Positions 43,054-53,067 of a DNA stretch of 64,000 bases are shown here, piece by piece. The DNA comes from Clostridiales bacterium (GTDB lineage: Bacteria; Bacillota; Clostridia; Christensenellales; Aristaeellaceae), in contig SFNY01000021.1 of NCBI GenBank assembly GCA_004554085.1, positions 3,074 through 67,073 on the forward strand, in the 5' to 3' direction. How positions within the stretch are numbered: the first letter of the stretch is position 1; each line of letters begins with the position of its first letter. A program made the position numbers and the translations under genes. Under the pieces are notes generated by a model that worked only from the letters and a program-made list of their open reading frames with translations, was not told the DNA's origin and made no database searches.

Positions 43054-43967
43054 CCATCAGCATCGAATATCTCGCATCCGTATTTGCAACCGTCATCCGA
43101 CAGACCTCGCCGATTCTGCTGGTCGCGCTTTGCGCCGGCGTATGCTCCAAGGTCAAGGTGTTCAACATCGCTCTGGAGGGCACGCTGCTGATCAGCGCGT
43201 TCTTCGCCTTCCTCACCCAGTACTTCGTGCGCAACATCTGGCTGTCCGTGCTGGTGGCCATGGCGGTTGCGATGCTGACTACCTTCATCATGTCCTTCTT
43301 CATCGTCAAACTCAAGGGCCAACCGATGATCGTGGGCATGGCCATCAACACCTTCGCGCTGGGCTTCACCACCTTCCTGCTGTCCATGATCTTCAACACC
43401 AAGGGAACGGTGACCGATCCCACGCTGAAGGGCCTGCCGAAGATCACGCTGCCCGTCATCAAGGACATCCCCGTGGTGAGCACCATGTTCTCCTCGCTGA
43501 CGATCATCGACTACGCGGCCTTCGTGCTGGCGGTGGTGATGTACGTCATCATGTACAAGACCGTCATCGGCTTCCGCCTGCGCGCCATCGGCGTGAACAA
43601 GAGCGCCGCCAGTTCGCTGGGCGTGAACGTTGAGCGCTACCAGATCGTCGCCACCACGCTGTCCGGTTCGATGATCGGCCTGGCCGGCTGCCTGCTGTCG
43701 CTGGGCTCGGTCACGCTGTTCATCCAGAACATCTCCGCCGCGCGCGGCTACGTGGCGCTTGCGGCGAACAACCTCTGCCAGGGCCATCCCCTGGGCTGCC
43801 TGCTGTCCAGCGCGCTGTTCGGCTTCACCAAGGCGCTGGCCCAGGTACTGCAGAACACCGCCATCAAGCAGCAGCTGCTGGAGTGCATCCCCTATATCGC
43901 GACCATCGTGGCCATGGCGGTCTACAATGCCATCGCCAAGCGCCGCGCGAAGGGACTCAGGCGCTGA
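43050..43967 (+). CDS. Nucleoside ABC permease 2 (YufQ-like)
   Basis: 305 residues, BPD_transp_2 family, about nine helices: SPILLVALCAGVCSKVKVFNIALEG (typical conserved VxNIALEG) and GCLLSLGSVTLFIQNISAARGY. Completes the importer with the preceding permease. A stem-loop follows at 44049. Confidence 0.92.
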   Translation: MTISIEYLASVFATVIRQTSPILLVALCAGVCSKVKVFNIALEGTLLISAFFAFLTQYFVRNIWLSVLVAMAVAMLTTFIMSFFIVKLKGQPMIVGMAINTFALGFTTFLLSMIFNTKGTVTDPTLKGLPKITLPVIKDIPVVSTMFSSLTIIDYAAFVLAVVMYVIMYKTVIGFRLRAIGVNKSAASSLGVNVERYQIVATTLSGSMIGLAGCLLSLGSVTLFIQNISAARGYVALAANNLCQGHPLGCLLSSALFGFTKALAQVLQNTAIKQQLLECIPYIATIVAMAVYNAIAKRRAKGLRR

Positions 43968-44417
43968 TCCAACGGGGGAGTCCGATCGCAGAACCGCCTC
44001 CGCTCTGCCGGAGAGAAGAAGAGGATTCCGTCAGGAAAGGGAATCGCGGCCCGCTCCAAGCAAAAGGGGCGGGCTATTTGCTGGAAACTGCATACATTTG
44101 CAGAATCCGGGTCAAAATGTGCAACTGGCATGCGGCTGAAATGAGCTATGTGAATTAAAATTTGACCTCTGCTTGATCCTCTGTTCGATGGATTTGCAGC
44201 AAACCATCCAAAAATCGCAAAAAAACCCTATAGAATTGTTGGAAATACGATAAATTCACAAAAATGAAACATAGAGTAAACGCATACAAACTTATAAGCT
44301 TCGGCGTATGATGGTACAATTAAGACTATGATTGTAAGCGATGGGTGCGATGTGCACAGATCGCAATGAAAGCCGGTCTCTCCTGCATTGTCGGGGAAGG
44401 GCGGCGTGTAAGGTGGT
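43968..44417 (+). other. Intergenic region with terminator and opp promoter
   Basis: No gene seen in these 450 bases. GCCCGCTCC (44049-44057) pairs with GGGGCGGGC (44066-44074), then TATTTG, a likely terminator of the nucleoside operon. The region becomes AT-rich to 44330. A promoter is likely at TTATAA (44292-44297), 17 bases, TACAAT (44315-44320) with a TG extension, about 98 bases before oppB. Confidence 0.6.
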
Positions 44418-45353
44418 ATGACGATGAGTTCCAAGACGATGTTCTACATTCTGAAGCGCGTGCTTCTGGCGATCCTGACCATTTGGATCGTCATCACCAT
44501 CACTTTCTTTGTGATGCATGCGGTTCCGGGCGGCCCCTTCATGAGTGAAAAGGCCATCAGCAAGGAGGCGCAGGCGGCGCTGGAGGCCAAGTACGGGCTG
44601 GACAAGCCCCTGGGCGAGCAGTACGTGACGTATCTGAAGGATGTTGTCACGCGCTTCGACTTCGGCCCGTCGCTGAAGCAGCGCGGACGGCAGGTCAACG
44701 ACATCATTTACGACGGTCTTCGCACCTCCGCCAAGCTGGGCCTCATTGCGGCGGCGCTTGCAGCGGTGCTGGGCATCGTGCTGGGTGCGGTGGCCGCGCT
44801 GCGCCGCAACACCGTGCTGGACAAGTTCATCATGGTGCTGACGACGGCCTTCATCTCCATGCCCTCGTTCATCATGGGCTCCTTCCTGCTTTTGTTCCTG
44901 TCGGTGAAGCTGGGCTGGTTCCCGGCCAACGGCTCCACGACGGCGGGCCTGGTACTGCCGGTGGTGACGCTTTCGCTGTCGCCCATGGCGAACATCACCC
45001 GACTGACCCGCTCCTCCATGCTGGACGTGCTGGGGCAGGACTACATCCGTACCGCCCGGGCCAAGGGCGTGTCCGGACAGAAGATTATCTTCGGCCATGC
45101 GCTGAAGAACTCCCTGATCCCCGTGCTCACCTATGTCGGGCCGATGCTGGCGTTCATCGTCACCGGTTCCATGGTGGTGGAGCAGATCTTTGCAGTGCCG
45201 GGCATCGGCCGCCAGTTCGTGTCCAGCATCACCAATCGCGACTACACCATGATCATGGGCACCACCATCGTGCTGGCGTCCCTGATCGTCGTGATGAACC
45301 TGGTGACCGACATCCTCTATAAGGTCGTCGATCCCCGCATTGACTTTGAATAA
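44418..45353 (+). CDS. oppB: Peptide ABC permease OppB
   Basis: 311 residues, six helices, N-terminal LKRVLLAILTIWIVITITFF typical of OppB/DppB, and the EAA loop DYIRTARAKGVSGQKIIFGHALKN. ATG 44424 is also possible; AAGGTGG spacing (8 bases) fits it better than 44418. First gene of oppBCDF-A. Confidence 0.92.
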   Translation: MTMSSKTMFYILKRVLLAILTIWIVITITFFVMHAVPGGPFMSEKAISKEAQAALEAKYGLDKPLGEQYVTYLKDVVTRFDFGPSLKQRGRQVNDIIYDGLRTSAKLGLIAAALAAVLGIVLGAVAALRRNTVLDKFIMVLTTAFISMPSFIMGSFLLLFLSVKLGWFPANGSTTAGLVLPVVTLSLSPMANITRLTRSSMLDVLGQDYIRTARAKGVSGQKIIFGHALKNSLIPVLTYVGPMLAFIVTGSMVVEQIFAVPGIGRQFVSSITNRDYTMIMGTTIVLASLIVVMNLVTDILYKVVDPRIDFE

Positions 45354-45368
45354 AGGAGGCGAACGGAA

Positions 45369-46433
45369 ATGTTGAACCTGAATAAACCCTTCAGTCTCCA
45401 GCAGAAGCTTGATCCGGACGCCTTCCGCCCTGCAACCGAGGCGGAGAAGGAGTATATCTCCAAGATGCGTCCGTCGTCCACCTTCTTCAAGGACGGCGTA
45501 AAGCGCCTGCTGAAAAACAAGGTTGCCACGGTGAGCATGATTCTCATCGTCATCATCACGCTGGCTTCCATCATCCTTCCCTATGTCTGGCCCTATTCCT
45601 ATGACCAGATGCTGGGTCTACAGCCGGGTCGTCCGGCGGACGCATCCTACAACAACCTCGCGCCCTTCCAGTACGGCAAGTCGGAGCTCAAAAAGATTGA
45701 CAACGGCGAGAGCGTGTTCCCGCACATCTTCGGAACCGATGCCCACGGACGCGACTACTTCATCCGCGTGGTTTACGGCACGCGCATATCGCTGGCGGTC
45801 GGCTTCTTTGCCAGCATCATCGTGCTGATCATCGGCATGACCATCGGCGCCATCGCGGGCTACTGCGGCGGCAAGGTCGACCTGATCATCATGCGCATCG
45901 TGGACATCATCTACTCGCTGCCCGACATGCTGGTCATCATCCTCTTGTCGGTGGTGCTCAGGCAGGTCATCAATCTGGAGGGCACAATCCTTGAAAAGAT
46001 CGGCTCGAACATCATTTCTATGTTCATCGTGTTCGGCCTTCTGTACTGGGTGAGCATGGCGCGCCTGATTCGCGGCCAGATTCTCTCCCTGCGCGAGCAG
46101 GAATACGTGCTGGCGGCCCAGGCCACCGGTGCAAAGGGCAAGTGGATCATCACCAAGCACCTGCTGCCCAACTGCATCTCCGTGGTCATCATCTCCACAG
46201 CGCTGCAAATCCCCAACGCCATCTTTACCGAGAGCTTCCTCTCCTTCCTGGGCCTTGGCGTGAACGCGCCGATGCCTTCGCTGGGCTCTCTGGCCTCCGA
46301 CGCGCTCAACGGCATCACCTCCTATTCCTACCGCCTGATCTTCCCGGCGATGGTGATCTGCCTGATCGTGCTGGGCCTGAACCTGTTCGGCGACGGTCTG
46401 CGCGACGCCTTCGACCCGAAGCTCAACGCGTGA
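45369..46433 (+). CDS. oppC: Peptide ABC permease OppC
   Basis: 354 residues. A cytoplasmic N-terminus of about 60 residues, then six helices. FGTDAHGRDYFIRVVYGTRISL and the EAA loop (EYVLAAQATGAKGKWIITKHLLPN) are standard OppC. AAGGAGGCG precedes ATG 45369. Confidence 0.93.
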   Translation: MLNLNKPFSLQQKLDPDAFRPATEAEKEYISKMRPSSTFFKDGVKRLLKNKVATVSMILIVIITLASIILPYVWPYSYDQMLGLQPGRPADASYNNLAPFQYGKSELKKIDNGESVFPHIFGTDAHGRDYFIRVVYGTRISLAVGFFASIIVLIIGMTIGAIAGYCGGKVDLIIMRIVDIIYSLPDMLVIILLSVVLRQVINLEGTILEKIGSNIISMFIVFGLLYWVSMARLIRGQILSLREQEYVLAAQATGAKGKWIITKHLLPNCISVVIISTALQIPNAIFTESFLSFLGLGVNAPMPSLGSLASDALNGITSYSYRLIFPAMVICLIVLGLNLFGDGLRDAFDPKLNA

Positions 46434-46451
46434 TGAAAGGAGAGAGCGAAT

Positions 46452-47465
46452 ATGGCATTGCTTGAAGTTAAGGAACTGCGCACCTCCTTTTTTACCGATG
46501 CGGGCGAGGTGAAGGCCGTCGACGGCATCTCCTTCCAGCTCGATCGGGGCAAGGTGCTGGGCATCGTGGGCGAATCCGGCTCCGGCAAGTCGGTCACGGC
46601 CTACTCCATCATGCAGATTCTCGCACCCACCGGCAAGATCATCGGCGGCAGCGTGAAGCTGGACGGCCAGGAGTTGGTCAACGCCGGCGAGAAGGTGCTG
46701 CGCACCGTGCGCGGTAACAAGGTTTCCATCATCTTCCAGGATCCTATGACCAGCCTGAACCCCACCTACACCGTGGGCCATCAGCTGATGGAGGCGATTC
46801 TGCTGCACACCAAGCGCAACAAGCAGCAGGCGCGGGAGCGCGCGCTGGAGATGCTGCGGCTGGTGAACATCAATCAGCCCGAGAAGCGCCTGAAGCAGTA
46901 TCCCTTTGAGCTCTCCGGCGGCATGCGCCAGAGGGTGATGATCGCCATGGCGCTGGCCTGCGAGCCGGACATCCTCATCGCGGACGAGCCTACCACGGCG
47001 CTGGACGTGACCATCCAGGCGCAGATTCTGGATCTGATGCGCGACCTTCAGAAGCAGCTGGGCATGGCCATCATCATGATTACCCACGATCTGGGCGTGG
47101 TCGCCCAGATGTGCGACGAGGTGGTCGTGATGTACGCCGGTTCCATCTGTGAGCAGGGCACGGCGGACGAAATCTTCTACAACCCCCGCCACGAGTATAC
47201 CAAGGGCCTGATGCGCTCCATTCCCACGGCCGACACCAAGGGCCAGCGCCTCCAGCCCATCACCGGCACGCCCATCGACCTGCTGAACATGCCTGCGGGC
47301 TGCCCCTTCGCACCCCGCTGCGAGTCGGCCATGAAGGTCTGCCTCAGCCAGCGCCCCGAGCGCATGCTCATCAACGACGACCACATGGCAACCTGCTGGA
47401 TGAACATCAAGCAGGGCGTCGAGGATGGCACGATTACCCTGGAAGGGGGTGCGGACAATGTCTGA
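46452..47465 (+). CDS. oppD: Peptide ABC ATPase OppD
   Basis: 337 residues. Walker [10 protein letters not shown], signature LSGGMRQRV, Walker [13 protein letters not shown], and the C-terminal oligopeptide domain [14 protein letters not shown] whose Cys residues can hold an Fe-S cluster in Opp/Dpp ATPases. AAAGGAGAG precedes the ATG. Overlaps oppF by 8 bp. Confidence 0.94.
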   Translation: MALLEVKELRTSFFTDAGEVKAVDGISFQLDRGKVLGIVGESGSGKSVTAYSIMQILAPTGKIIGGSVKLDGQELVNAGEKVLRTVRGNKVSIIFQDPMTSLNPTYTVGHQLMEAILLHTKRNKQQARERALEMLRLVNINQPEKRLKQYPFELSGGMRQRVMIAMALACEPDILIADEPTTALDVTIQAQILDLMRDLQKQLGMAIIMITHDLGVVAQMCDEVVVMYAGSICEQGTADEIFYNPRHEYTKGLMRSIPTADTKGQRLQPITGTPIDLLNMPAGCPFAPRCESAMKVCLSQRPERMLINDDHMATCWMNIKQGVEDGTITLEGGADNV

Positions 47466-48444
47466 AAACAAGAATCGTCCGCTCGTTGAGGTCAAGAACC
47501 TCAAGGAATACTTCGATATCAACATGGGCTTCTTCCGCTCCAAGCCCCTCAAGGCCGTGGACGACGTCTCCTTCACCATCAACAAGGGCGAGACGCTGGG
47601 CCTGGTGGGCGAGTCCGGCTGCGGCAAGACCACCGTGGGCCGCACCATCCTGCACCTGTACAAGCCCACCGCCGGCGAGGTGATCTTCGACGGCAAGCCC
47701 ATCAAGACCCGGCAGGACATCCAGGAGTTCCGCAAGAAGGCCACCATGGTCTTTCAGGATCCCTACTCCTCGCTGAACCCCCGCATGACGGTCTCCGACA
47801 TCGTCGGCGAGCCGCTGGACGTGCACAAGCTCTACTCCAGCAAGCAGGAGCGCCAGGAGCGCATTCTGGAGCTGATGGGTCACGTTGGCCTGAACAGCGA
47901 GCACGCCTCCCGCTATGCCCACGAGTTTTCCGGTGGCCAGCGCCAGCGCATCGGCATCGCCCGCGCCCTGGCGGTGAATCCGGAGTTCATCGTCTGCGAC
48001 GAGCCCGTCTCTGCGCTGGACGTGTCCATTCAGGCGCAGGTCATCAACATGTTTGACGACCTACAGGAGAAGCTGGGCCTGACCTACCTGTTCATTGCCC
48101 ACGATCTGCTGGTGGTGCGCCACATCTCTGACCGCATCGCCGTGATGTACCTGGGCAAGATGGTGGAGCTGGCCGAGGCCAACGAAATCTACAACCATCC
48201 GCTGCATCCCTACAGCCAGTCGCTGCTGTCCGCGGTGCCGGTGCCGGATCCCAAGATCGCCCGTGCCAACCAGCGCATCGCCCTGTCCGGCGACATCCCC
48301 AGCCCGCTGAACGCGCCCTCCGGCTGCCCGTTCCGCACCCGCTGCCGCTACGCCACCGAGGCCTGCGCCCAGTCCATGCCGCCCTTTGAGGAGGTTGCGC
48401 CGGGCCACTTCGTCGCCTGCCATCGGGTGAAGGAGATCAACTGA
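47458..48444 (+). CDS. oppF: Peptide ABC ATPase OppF
   Basis: 328 residues. Walker [10 protein letters not shown], signature [10 protein letters not shown], Walker [13 protein letters not shown], and the [15 protein letters not shown]-terminal domain. Start ATG 47458 overlaps oppD; upstream in-frame ATG 47425 is inside oppD. Works with OppD as heterodimer. Confidence 0.94.
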   Translation: MSENKNRPLVEVKNLKEYFDINMGFFRSKPLKAVDDVSFTINKGETLGLVGESGCGKTTVGRTILHLYKPTAGEVIFDGKPIKTRQDIQEFRKKATMVFQDPYSSLNPRMTVSDIVGEPLDVHKLYSSKQERQERILELMGHVGLNSEHASRYAHEFSGGQRQRIGIARALAVNPEFIVCDEPVSALDVSIQAQVINMFDDLQEKLGLTYLFIAHDLLVVRHISDRIAVMYLGKMVELAEANEIYNHPLHPYSQSLLSAVPVPDPKIARANQRIALSGDIPSPLNAPSGCPFRTRCRYATEACAQSMPPFEEVAPGHFVACHRVKEIN

Positions 48445-48513
48445 CACACAAGCGCACCGCGCGCAAATCCGAACCGCGATCCGTTTTTCGTTCGGTAAGC
48501 CTCACGAAAAAAT

Positions 48514-48542
48514 CCCCGTCAACGGTTTTACCGTTGACGGGG
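48514..48542 (+). terminator. Stem-loop between oppF and oppA
   Basis: CCCCGTCAACGG (48514-48525)-TTTTA-CCGTTGACGGGG (48531-48542), with no T-tract. It probably protects the 3' end or gives partial read-through, so that oppA is expressed above the transporter. Confidence 0.55.
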
Positions 48543-48651
48543 GAGAAGAGGCATCCTAAAGAGGGCCTGTCCGTCGGATCGCCCAATGTGCTTCTTCGAT
48601 GCATCGGCATCAAAGAATAAATATTTCCATATCTCAGAAGGGGGACTCATC

Positions 48652-50412
48652 ATGAAGAAGTTTGTTGCTTTCATGCTGGTTCTGGCCATGGTTCTGTCCT
48701 GCTCCGCGATCTCGCTGGCAGAAGAATCCGCCACTTCCATCGCTGTCTGCATCGCCTCTGAACCCGACACCATCGATCCCGCGCTGAACTCCGCAGTCGA
48801 TGGCGCGACCCTGACCGCGCACCTGTTCTCCGGCCTGGCCAAGTGGGCCCAGAACGAAGAGGGCAACCTGGTCATCGTTGCCGACGCCGCCGAGGAGCTG
48901 ACCGAGGGCGTTGCCAACGAGGACGGCACCGTGACCTACACCTACACCCTGAAGGACGGCCTGACCTGGTCCGACGGCCAGGCAGTCACCGCCGGCGACT
49001 TCGAGTTCGCTTGGAAGCGCGCCGCTTCCACCGCTCTGGGCGCCGACTACGGCTACATGTTCGAGGTTGTCAAGGGCTATCCGGACGAGCTGGCTGTCAC
49101 CGCCACCGACGACAAGACCCTGGAAGTGACCCTGAACAATGCCGTGGCTTACTGGAACGAGCTGATGGCCTTCCCGGCATACTATCCGGTCCGCGAGGAC
49201 GTGGTTGCTAACGAAGCCTGGGCCACCGATCCCTCCACCTATATCTGCAACGGCCCGTACACCATCACCGGCTGGGAGCACAACAGCAAGATCACGCTGA
49301 CCAAGAACCCGGCCTACATCGATGCGGACTCCGTCACCATGGACGTCATCGAGTTCTACCTCTCTGACGACGCCAACAACATGCTGTCCAACTTCGAGAA
49401 CCGCACCTGGCAGCTGATTGACGACGTTCCCACCGCTGAGATCAAGCGTCTGGAGAGCGAGTACCCCACCGAGTACTATGTTGCTGGTCAGATCGGCACC
49501 TACTATGTGTGCTGGAACATCAACCAGAACCTGCTGCCCGCCGACAGCGAGCTGACCGGCGCTGAGGCAGAGGCTGCCAACATGGAGATCCGCAAGGCCA
49601 TGAGCCTGCTGCTGGACCGCAACTACATCGTCGAGGAAATCGGCCAGGCTGGTCAGGTTCCCGCTCCGGGCTTCGTTCCCATGGGCATGACCGATGCGGA
49701 TGGCTCCGAGTTCTACATGAACGCCGGCGACTCCGAGGACTATGTTGGCTACTATGACGTCTCCGCCGACGCCTACATCGACAACTGGGATGCGGCCATC
49801 GAGATCCTGAAGAAGTACTACGACTACGACGAGACCACCTACACCTTCACCAACGCTCCCACCATGGAGTACCTGTACAACACCTCCGAGGGTCACAAGG
49901 CCATCGGCGAGTACCTGCAGGGCGTGTGGGCTTCCGTGGGCATCACCGTCAACCTGGTCAACCAGGAGTGGAACACCTTCCTGAACACCCGTAAGGACGG
50001 CGGCTACACCATCGCCCGCAACGGCTGGCTGGCCGACTACAACGATCCCATCTCCTTCCTGGATATGTGGATCACCGCTTCCGGCAACAACGACGTGCAG
50101 TTCGGCAAGGATGCCCATGCGGACATCGCCATGTACAGCCTGGATCTGACCGACCTGGGCTACGACGTCAAGGTTGAGAACGGCACCTGGGCGGAGACCT
50201 ACGATGTGCTCATCGGCCTGGTCAAGACCTGCACCGACACCGAGACCCGCTACGAGCTGATGCACAGAGCCGAGGATCTGCTCATGTCCACCGGCTGCAT
50301 CACCCCCCTGTACTTCTACACCGACATTTTCATGCTGGATGAGAACGTGGAAGGCTACTTCTCCAACCCGCTGGGCTACAAGTACTTCATGTACTGCACC
50401 TACGCCGAATAA
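48652..50412 (+). CDS. oppA: Peptide-binding protein OppA
   Basis: 586 residues, SBP family 5: SEPDTIDPALNSAVDG, YTYTLKDGLTWSDGQAVTAGDFEFAWKR, YICNGPYTITGWEH, and a C-terminal lobe. Signal peptide MKKFVAFMLVLAMVLSCSA; the VLSC sequence is a poor lipobox, so either Cys17 lipidation or cleavage after ISLA is possible. AGAAGGGGG lies upstream of ATG 48652. Codon use is more biased to frequent codons than its neighbours, consistent with high expression. Confidence 0.92.
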   Translation: MKKFVAFMLVLAMVLSCSAISLAEESATSIAVCIASEPDTIDPALNSAVDGATLTAHLFSGLAKWAQNEEGNLVIVADAAEELTEGVANEDGTVTYTYTLKDGLTWSDGQAVTAGDFEFAWKRAASTALGADYGYMFEVVKGYPDELAVTATDDKTLEVTLNNAVAYWNELMAFPAYYPVREDVVANEAWATDPSTYICNGPYTITGWEHNSKITLTKNPAYIDADSVTMDVIEFYLSDDANNMLSNFENRTWQLIDDVPTAEIKRLESEYPTEYYVAGQIGTYYVCWNINQNLLPADSELTGAEAEAANMEIRKAMSLLLDRNYIVEEIGQAGQVPAPGFVPMGMTDADGSEFYMNAGDSEDYVGYYDVSADAYIDNWDAAIEILKKYYDYDETTYTFTNAPTMEYLYNTSEGHKAIGEYLQGVWASVGITVNLVNQEWNTFLNTRKDGGYTIARNGWLADYNDPISFLDMWITASGNNDVQFGKDAHADIAMYSLDLTDLGYDVKVENGTWAETYDVLIGLVKTCTDTETRYELMHRAEDLLMSTGCITPLYFYTDIFMLDENVEGYFSNPLGYKYFMYCTYAE

Positions 50413-50435
50413 TCCATCCGGTGAAGGGTCAGGCT

Positions 50436-50533
50436 TCCGGAGCGCTGTGACTGCAGCGCTCCGGACGGTACCCTGACTTGAAACAATGGACACATCATCT
50501 GCGAAAAGACAGATGGTGTGTCCAATTGTTTTT
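50436..50533 (+). terminator. Two stem-loops ending the opp operon
   Basis: First: TCCGGAGCGCTG (50436-50447) with CAGCGCTCCGGA (50454-50465). Second: 50481-50501 pairs with 50510-50531, ending in TTGTTTTT, a good intrinsic terminator. Confidence 0.8.
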
Positions 50534-50554
50534 GGCCCGACAGGGCTCCCGGCA

Positions 50555-50584
50555 TTGACACAATCCTGCAAGTTTTGATAAAAT
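50555..50584 (+). promoter_or_regulatory. Promoter of the xylulokinase-type gene
   Basis: TTGACA (50555-50560), 18 bases, TAAAAT (50579-50584): near-consensus. Confidence 0.75.
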
Positions 50585-50623
50585 ATGGTAAAGTGAGCAT
50601 GAAGCAACATGGGAGGTGGCAGG

Positions 50624-52123
50624 ATGGCCTATGATCTGGGAATCGACCTTGGAACGACGGGTCTGAAGGCCGTGATTGCGGATGCGTGCGGCCGGATTGC
50701 GGGAATCGGATACCGGGAGTATCTGCTGAATTCGCCTGCCCCGAACTACGCGGAGCAGGACCCCGAGGCTTGGTACCGCGCCATGTGCCTCGCCATCGGC
50801 GACGCGCTGGGCAAGGCGGCGCTCAGACCCTCCGACGTCCGCTGCGTGGGCTTCTCCGGCCAGATGCACGGCTTGGTGCTGCTGGACGGCGACGGAAAAG
50901 TGCTCTGTCCGGCGATCATTCACTGCGACGGCCGCGCCGCGAAGCAGAAGCAGGAGATCATCTCCCGCGTCGGCGTGGAGAAGCTGGGGATTTGGGTGCA
51001 GAATCAGGTGCACTCCGGCTTCCAGTCGCTGTCGCTGATGTGGGTGAAGGAGAACCGCCCGAAGATCTACGGGCGCGCGCGCCATGCGCTGCTGCCGAAG
51101 GATTACCTGCGCTACCGGCTCTGCGGCGAGTTCGGCACCGAGCCCACGGACGCGTGCAGCACGCTGATGTTCGACAACGTGCGCATGCGCTGGAGCGACG
51201 AGCTGATCCATGAGCTGGGAATTGATAAATCGCTGCTGCCGGACTGCCGCCACCATCCCTATGAGATCGCGGGCAGGGTCACGCGGCGTGCGGCTGCGGA
51301 GACTGGGCTTGCGGAGGGCACGCTGGTGGCCTTCGGCGGCGGAGATCAGCCCATGCAGGCGGTGGGGAACGGCCTGCTGCTGCCGGGCAGCTCCTGCGTC
51401 AACCTGGGGACCTCGGGTCAGGTGTTCGTCGCGGCGGACAGGCCGCTCTACGATCCGCTGCTGCGCACCCACACCTTCTGCCACGCCCCGGCGGACAGCT
51501 GGTACGTCATGGGCGCGGTGCTCAATGCCTGCCTTGCCGCCAACTGGTTCAACGGCAGCGTGTGCGCAAGCGATGACTATCGCTCCATGCACGACGGCGC
51601 AGCGCAGGTTGCTCCGGGCTGCAGCGGCCTGATCTTCCTGCCCTATCTCACCGGCGAGCGCACGCCCCACATGAATGAGAATGCCCGCGGCGCGTTCATC
51701 GGGCTGACCCTCCGACACGACCGCAACGCCATGGCGCGCGCGGTGCTGGAGGGCGTGGCCTATTCGCTGAAGGACTGCCTGGAGATTGTGCGCGGACTGG
51801 GCCTGCCCGTGGCGCACACGCTGCTCTCCGGCGGCGGCGCGCGCAGCGCCCTCTGGCGGCAGATCGTGGCGGACGTGTTCGAGATGCCGATGTACCTAGC
51901 GGAGACCGGGGAGCAGGCCGCGATGGGCGCTGTGCTGTGCGCGCAGGTCGCAGCGGGGGAGTACAGGGATCTCCAGGAGGCTTGCTGCGCGGTGGTGAAG
52001 TACAATCCCACGCCCACGGAGCCAAATCCGGCGAATTTCAGCGCCTATCGGGAGAACTACGCGCTCTTCCGGGAGGCCTATCCGGCAAATAACGGCCTGT
52101 TTATGAAGATGGCTGGCCGATGA
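50624..52123 (+). CDS. xylB: FGGY-family carbohydrate kinase (xylulokinase type)
   Basis: 499 residues. YDLGIDLGTTGLKAVIAD, VGFSGQMHGLVLLD (typical of XylB), a catalytic-Asp region GGGDQPMQAVGNG, and the ADP-binding LLSGGGARSALWRQIVAD. Predicted to phosphorylate D-xylulose with ATP. GGGAGGTGGCAGG precedes ATG 50624. No xylose isomerase or xylose transporter lies nearby, so the true substrate is uncertain. Confidence 0.85.
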   Translation: MAYDLGIDLGTTGLKAVIADACGRIAGIGYREYLLNSPAPNYAEQDPEAWYRAMCLAIGDALGKAALRPSDVRCVGFSGQMHGLVLLDGDGKVLCPAIIHCDGRAAKQKQEIISRVGVEKLGIWVQNQVHSGFQSLSLMWVKENRPKIYGRARHALLPKDYLRYRLCGEFGTEPTDACSTLMFDNVRMRWSDELIHELGIDKSLLPDCRHHPYEIAGRVTRRAAAETGLAEGTLVAFGGGDQPMQAVGNGLLLPGSSCVNLGTSGQVFVAADRPLYDPLLRTHTFCHAPADSWYVMGAVLNACLAANWFNGSVCASDDYRSMHDGAAQVAPGCSGLIFLPYLTGERTPHMNENARGAFIGLTLRHDRNAMARAVLEGVAYSLKDCLEIVRGLGLPVAHTLLSGGGARSALWRQIVADVFEMPMYLAETGEQAAMGAVLCAQVAAGEYRDLQEACCAVVKYNPTPTEPNPANFSAYRENYALFREAYPANNGLFMKMAGR

Positions 52124-52157
52124 AAACGACACACAGGAGAGGAGCCGAGAGAGGAAC

Positions 52158-52967
52158 ATGGTGAAAAAGATCTTTGCGAACGGAATTGAAATCGGATATC
52201 AGGATCGGGGTCAGGGCGAACCGCTGGTGCTGGTGATGGGCCTTGGTGCATCGAGCCTGAAGTGGGAGCCGCACATCCTCTGCTATGAGAAGCACTTCCG
52301 GGTGCTGGCGATCGACAATCGCGGATCCGGATGCAGCTCCAAGCCCGAATGCGAGGCTTACAGCATCGCGGACATGGCGGCGGACGTGATCGCGATGCTG
52401 GATGCGCTGGGCATCGAGCGCGCCCACGTCAATGGCATCTCCATGGGCGGCGCGGTCGCGCAGTATCTTGCGATTTACTACCCGGAGCGCGTGAAGTCGG
52501 TGATTCTCACCAACACCTTCCCGCGCAGCAATGTCAGCTTCCGGCGCTGCATCGAGTTCCTGCGCGACGCGGTGGATCAACTGGATGGCAGGAGCTTCGG
52601 CAGGGTCGCCCAGTGGATGATCTTCTCGTCGGTGTTCCAGGATCGCAACGAGGCCTATCTGCTGGACGCCGAGGCCAACGATGCGGACGCGGCCAATCCC
52701 ATGCCGGCCTATGCCTACAAGGCCCAGTGCAACGCCATCCTCGCCTTCGACGAGTCGGCCAATCTGGGAAAGATTCAGGCACCGGTGCTGGTGGTGGCGG
52801 GCGATCACGACCTGCTGGCCACCGTGCCGCTGGTCATGGAGATGGTGAACGCGATCCCCAACTGCCGCCTCCACATGGTGAAGGACGGCGGCCACGTGCA
52901 GCACTGGGAGGATCTGGAGGGCTACAACAAGGTTACCCTGGACTTCCTGCTGGAACAGGCAAAGTAA
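52158..52967 (+). CDS. Alpha/beta-hydrolase
   Basis: 269 residues, no signal peptide. Nucleophile elbow GISMGG (Ser95), acidic residue in AGDHDLL, His in GGHVQHWE, oxyanion region VMGLGAS. Similar to pimeloyl-ester, 3-oxoadipate enol-lactone and haloperoxidase-like hydrolases; substrate not predictable. ATG 52158 follows GAGAGGAA. 34 bp behind the kinase, same transcript likely. Confidence 0.8.
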   Translation: MVKKIFANGIEIGYQDRGQGEPLVLVMGLGASSLKWEPHILCYEKHFRVLAIDNRGSGCSSKPECEAYSIADMAADVIAMLDALGIERAHVNGISMGGAVAQYLAIYYPERVKSVILTNTFPRSNVSFRRCIEFLRDAVDQLDGRSFGRVAQWMIFSSVFQDRNEAYLLDAEANDADAANPMPAYAYKAQCNAILAFDESANLGKIQAPVLVVAGDHDLLATVPLVMEMVNAIPNCRLHMVKDGGHVQHWEDLEGYNKVTLDFLLEQAK

Positions 52968-53033
52968 CAAAGTGCCCGGATGCGGCTTCAACGGAAGCTC
53001 TGTCCGGGCATGGTTATGTTTGCGAGAATGCGC

Positions 53034-53061
53034 TTGACGCAAACCGCAGCTTCCCCTATAA
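53034..53061 (+). promoter_or_regulatory. Promoter of the candidate structured RNA
   Basis: TTGACG (53034-53039), 16 bases, TATAAT (53056-53061). No convincing coding sequence follows for over 800 bases. Confidence 0.75.
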
Positions 53062-53067
53062 TGGAGG

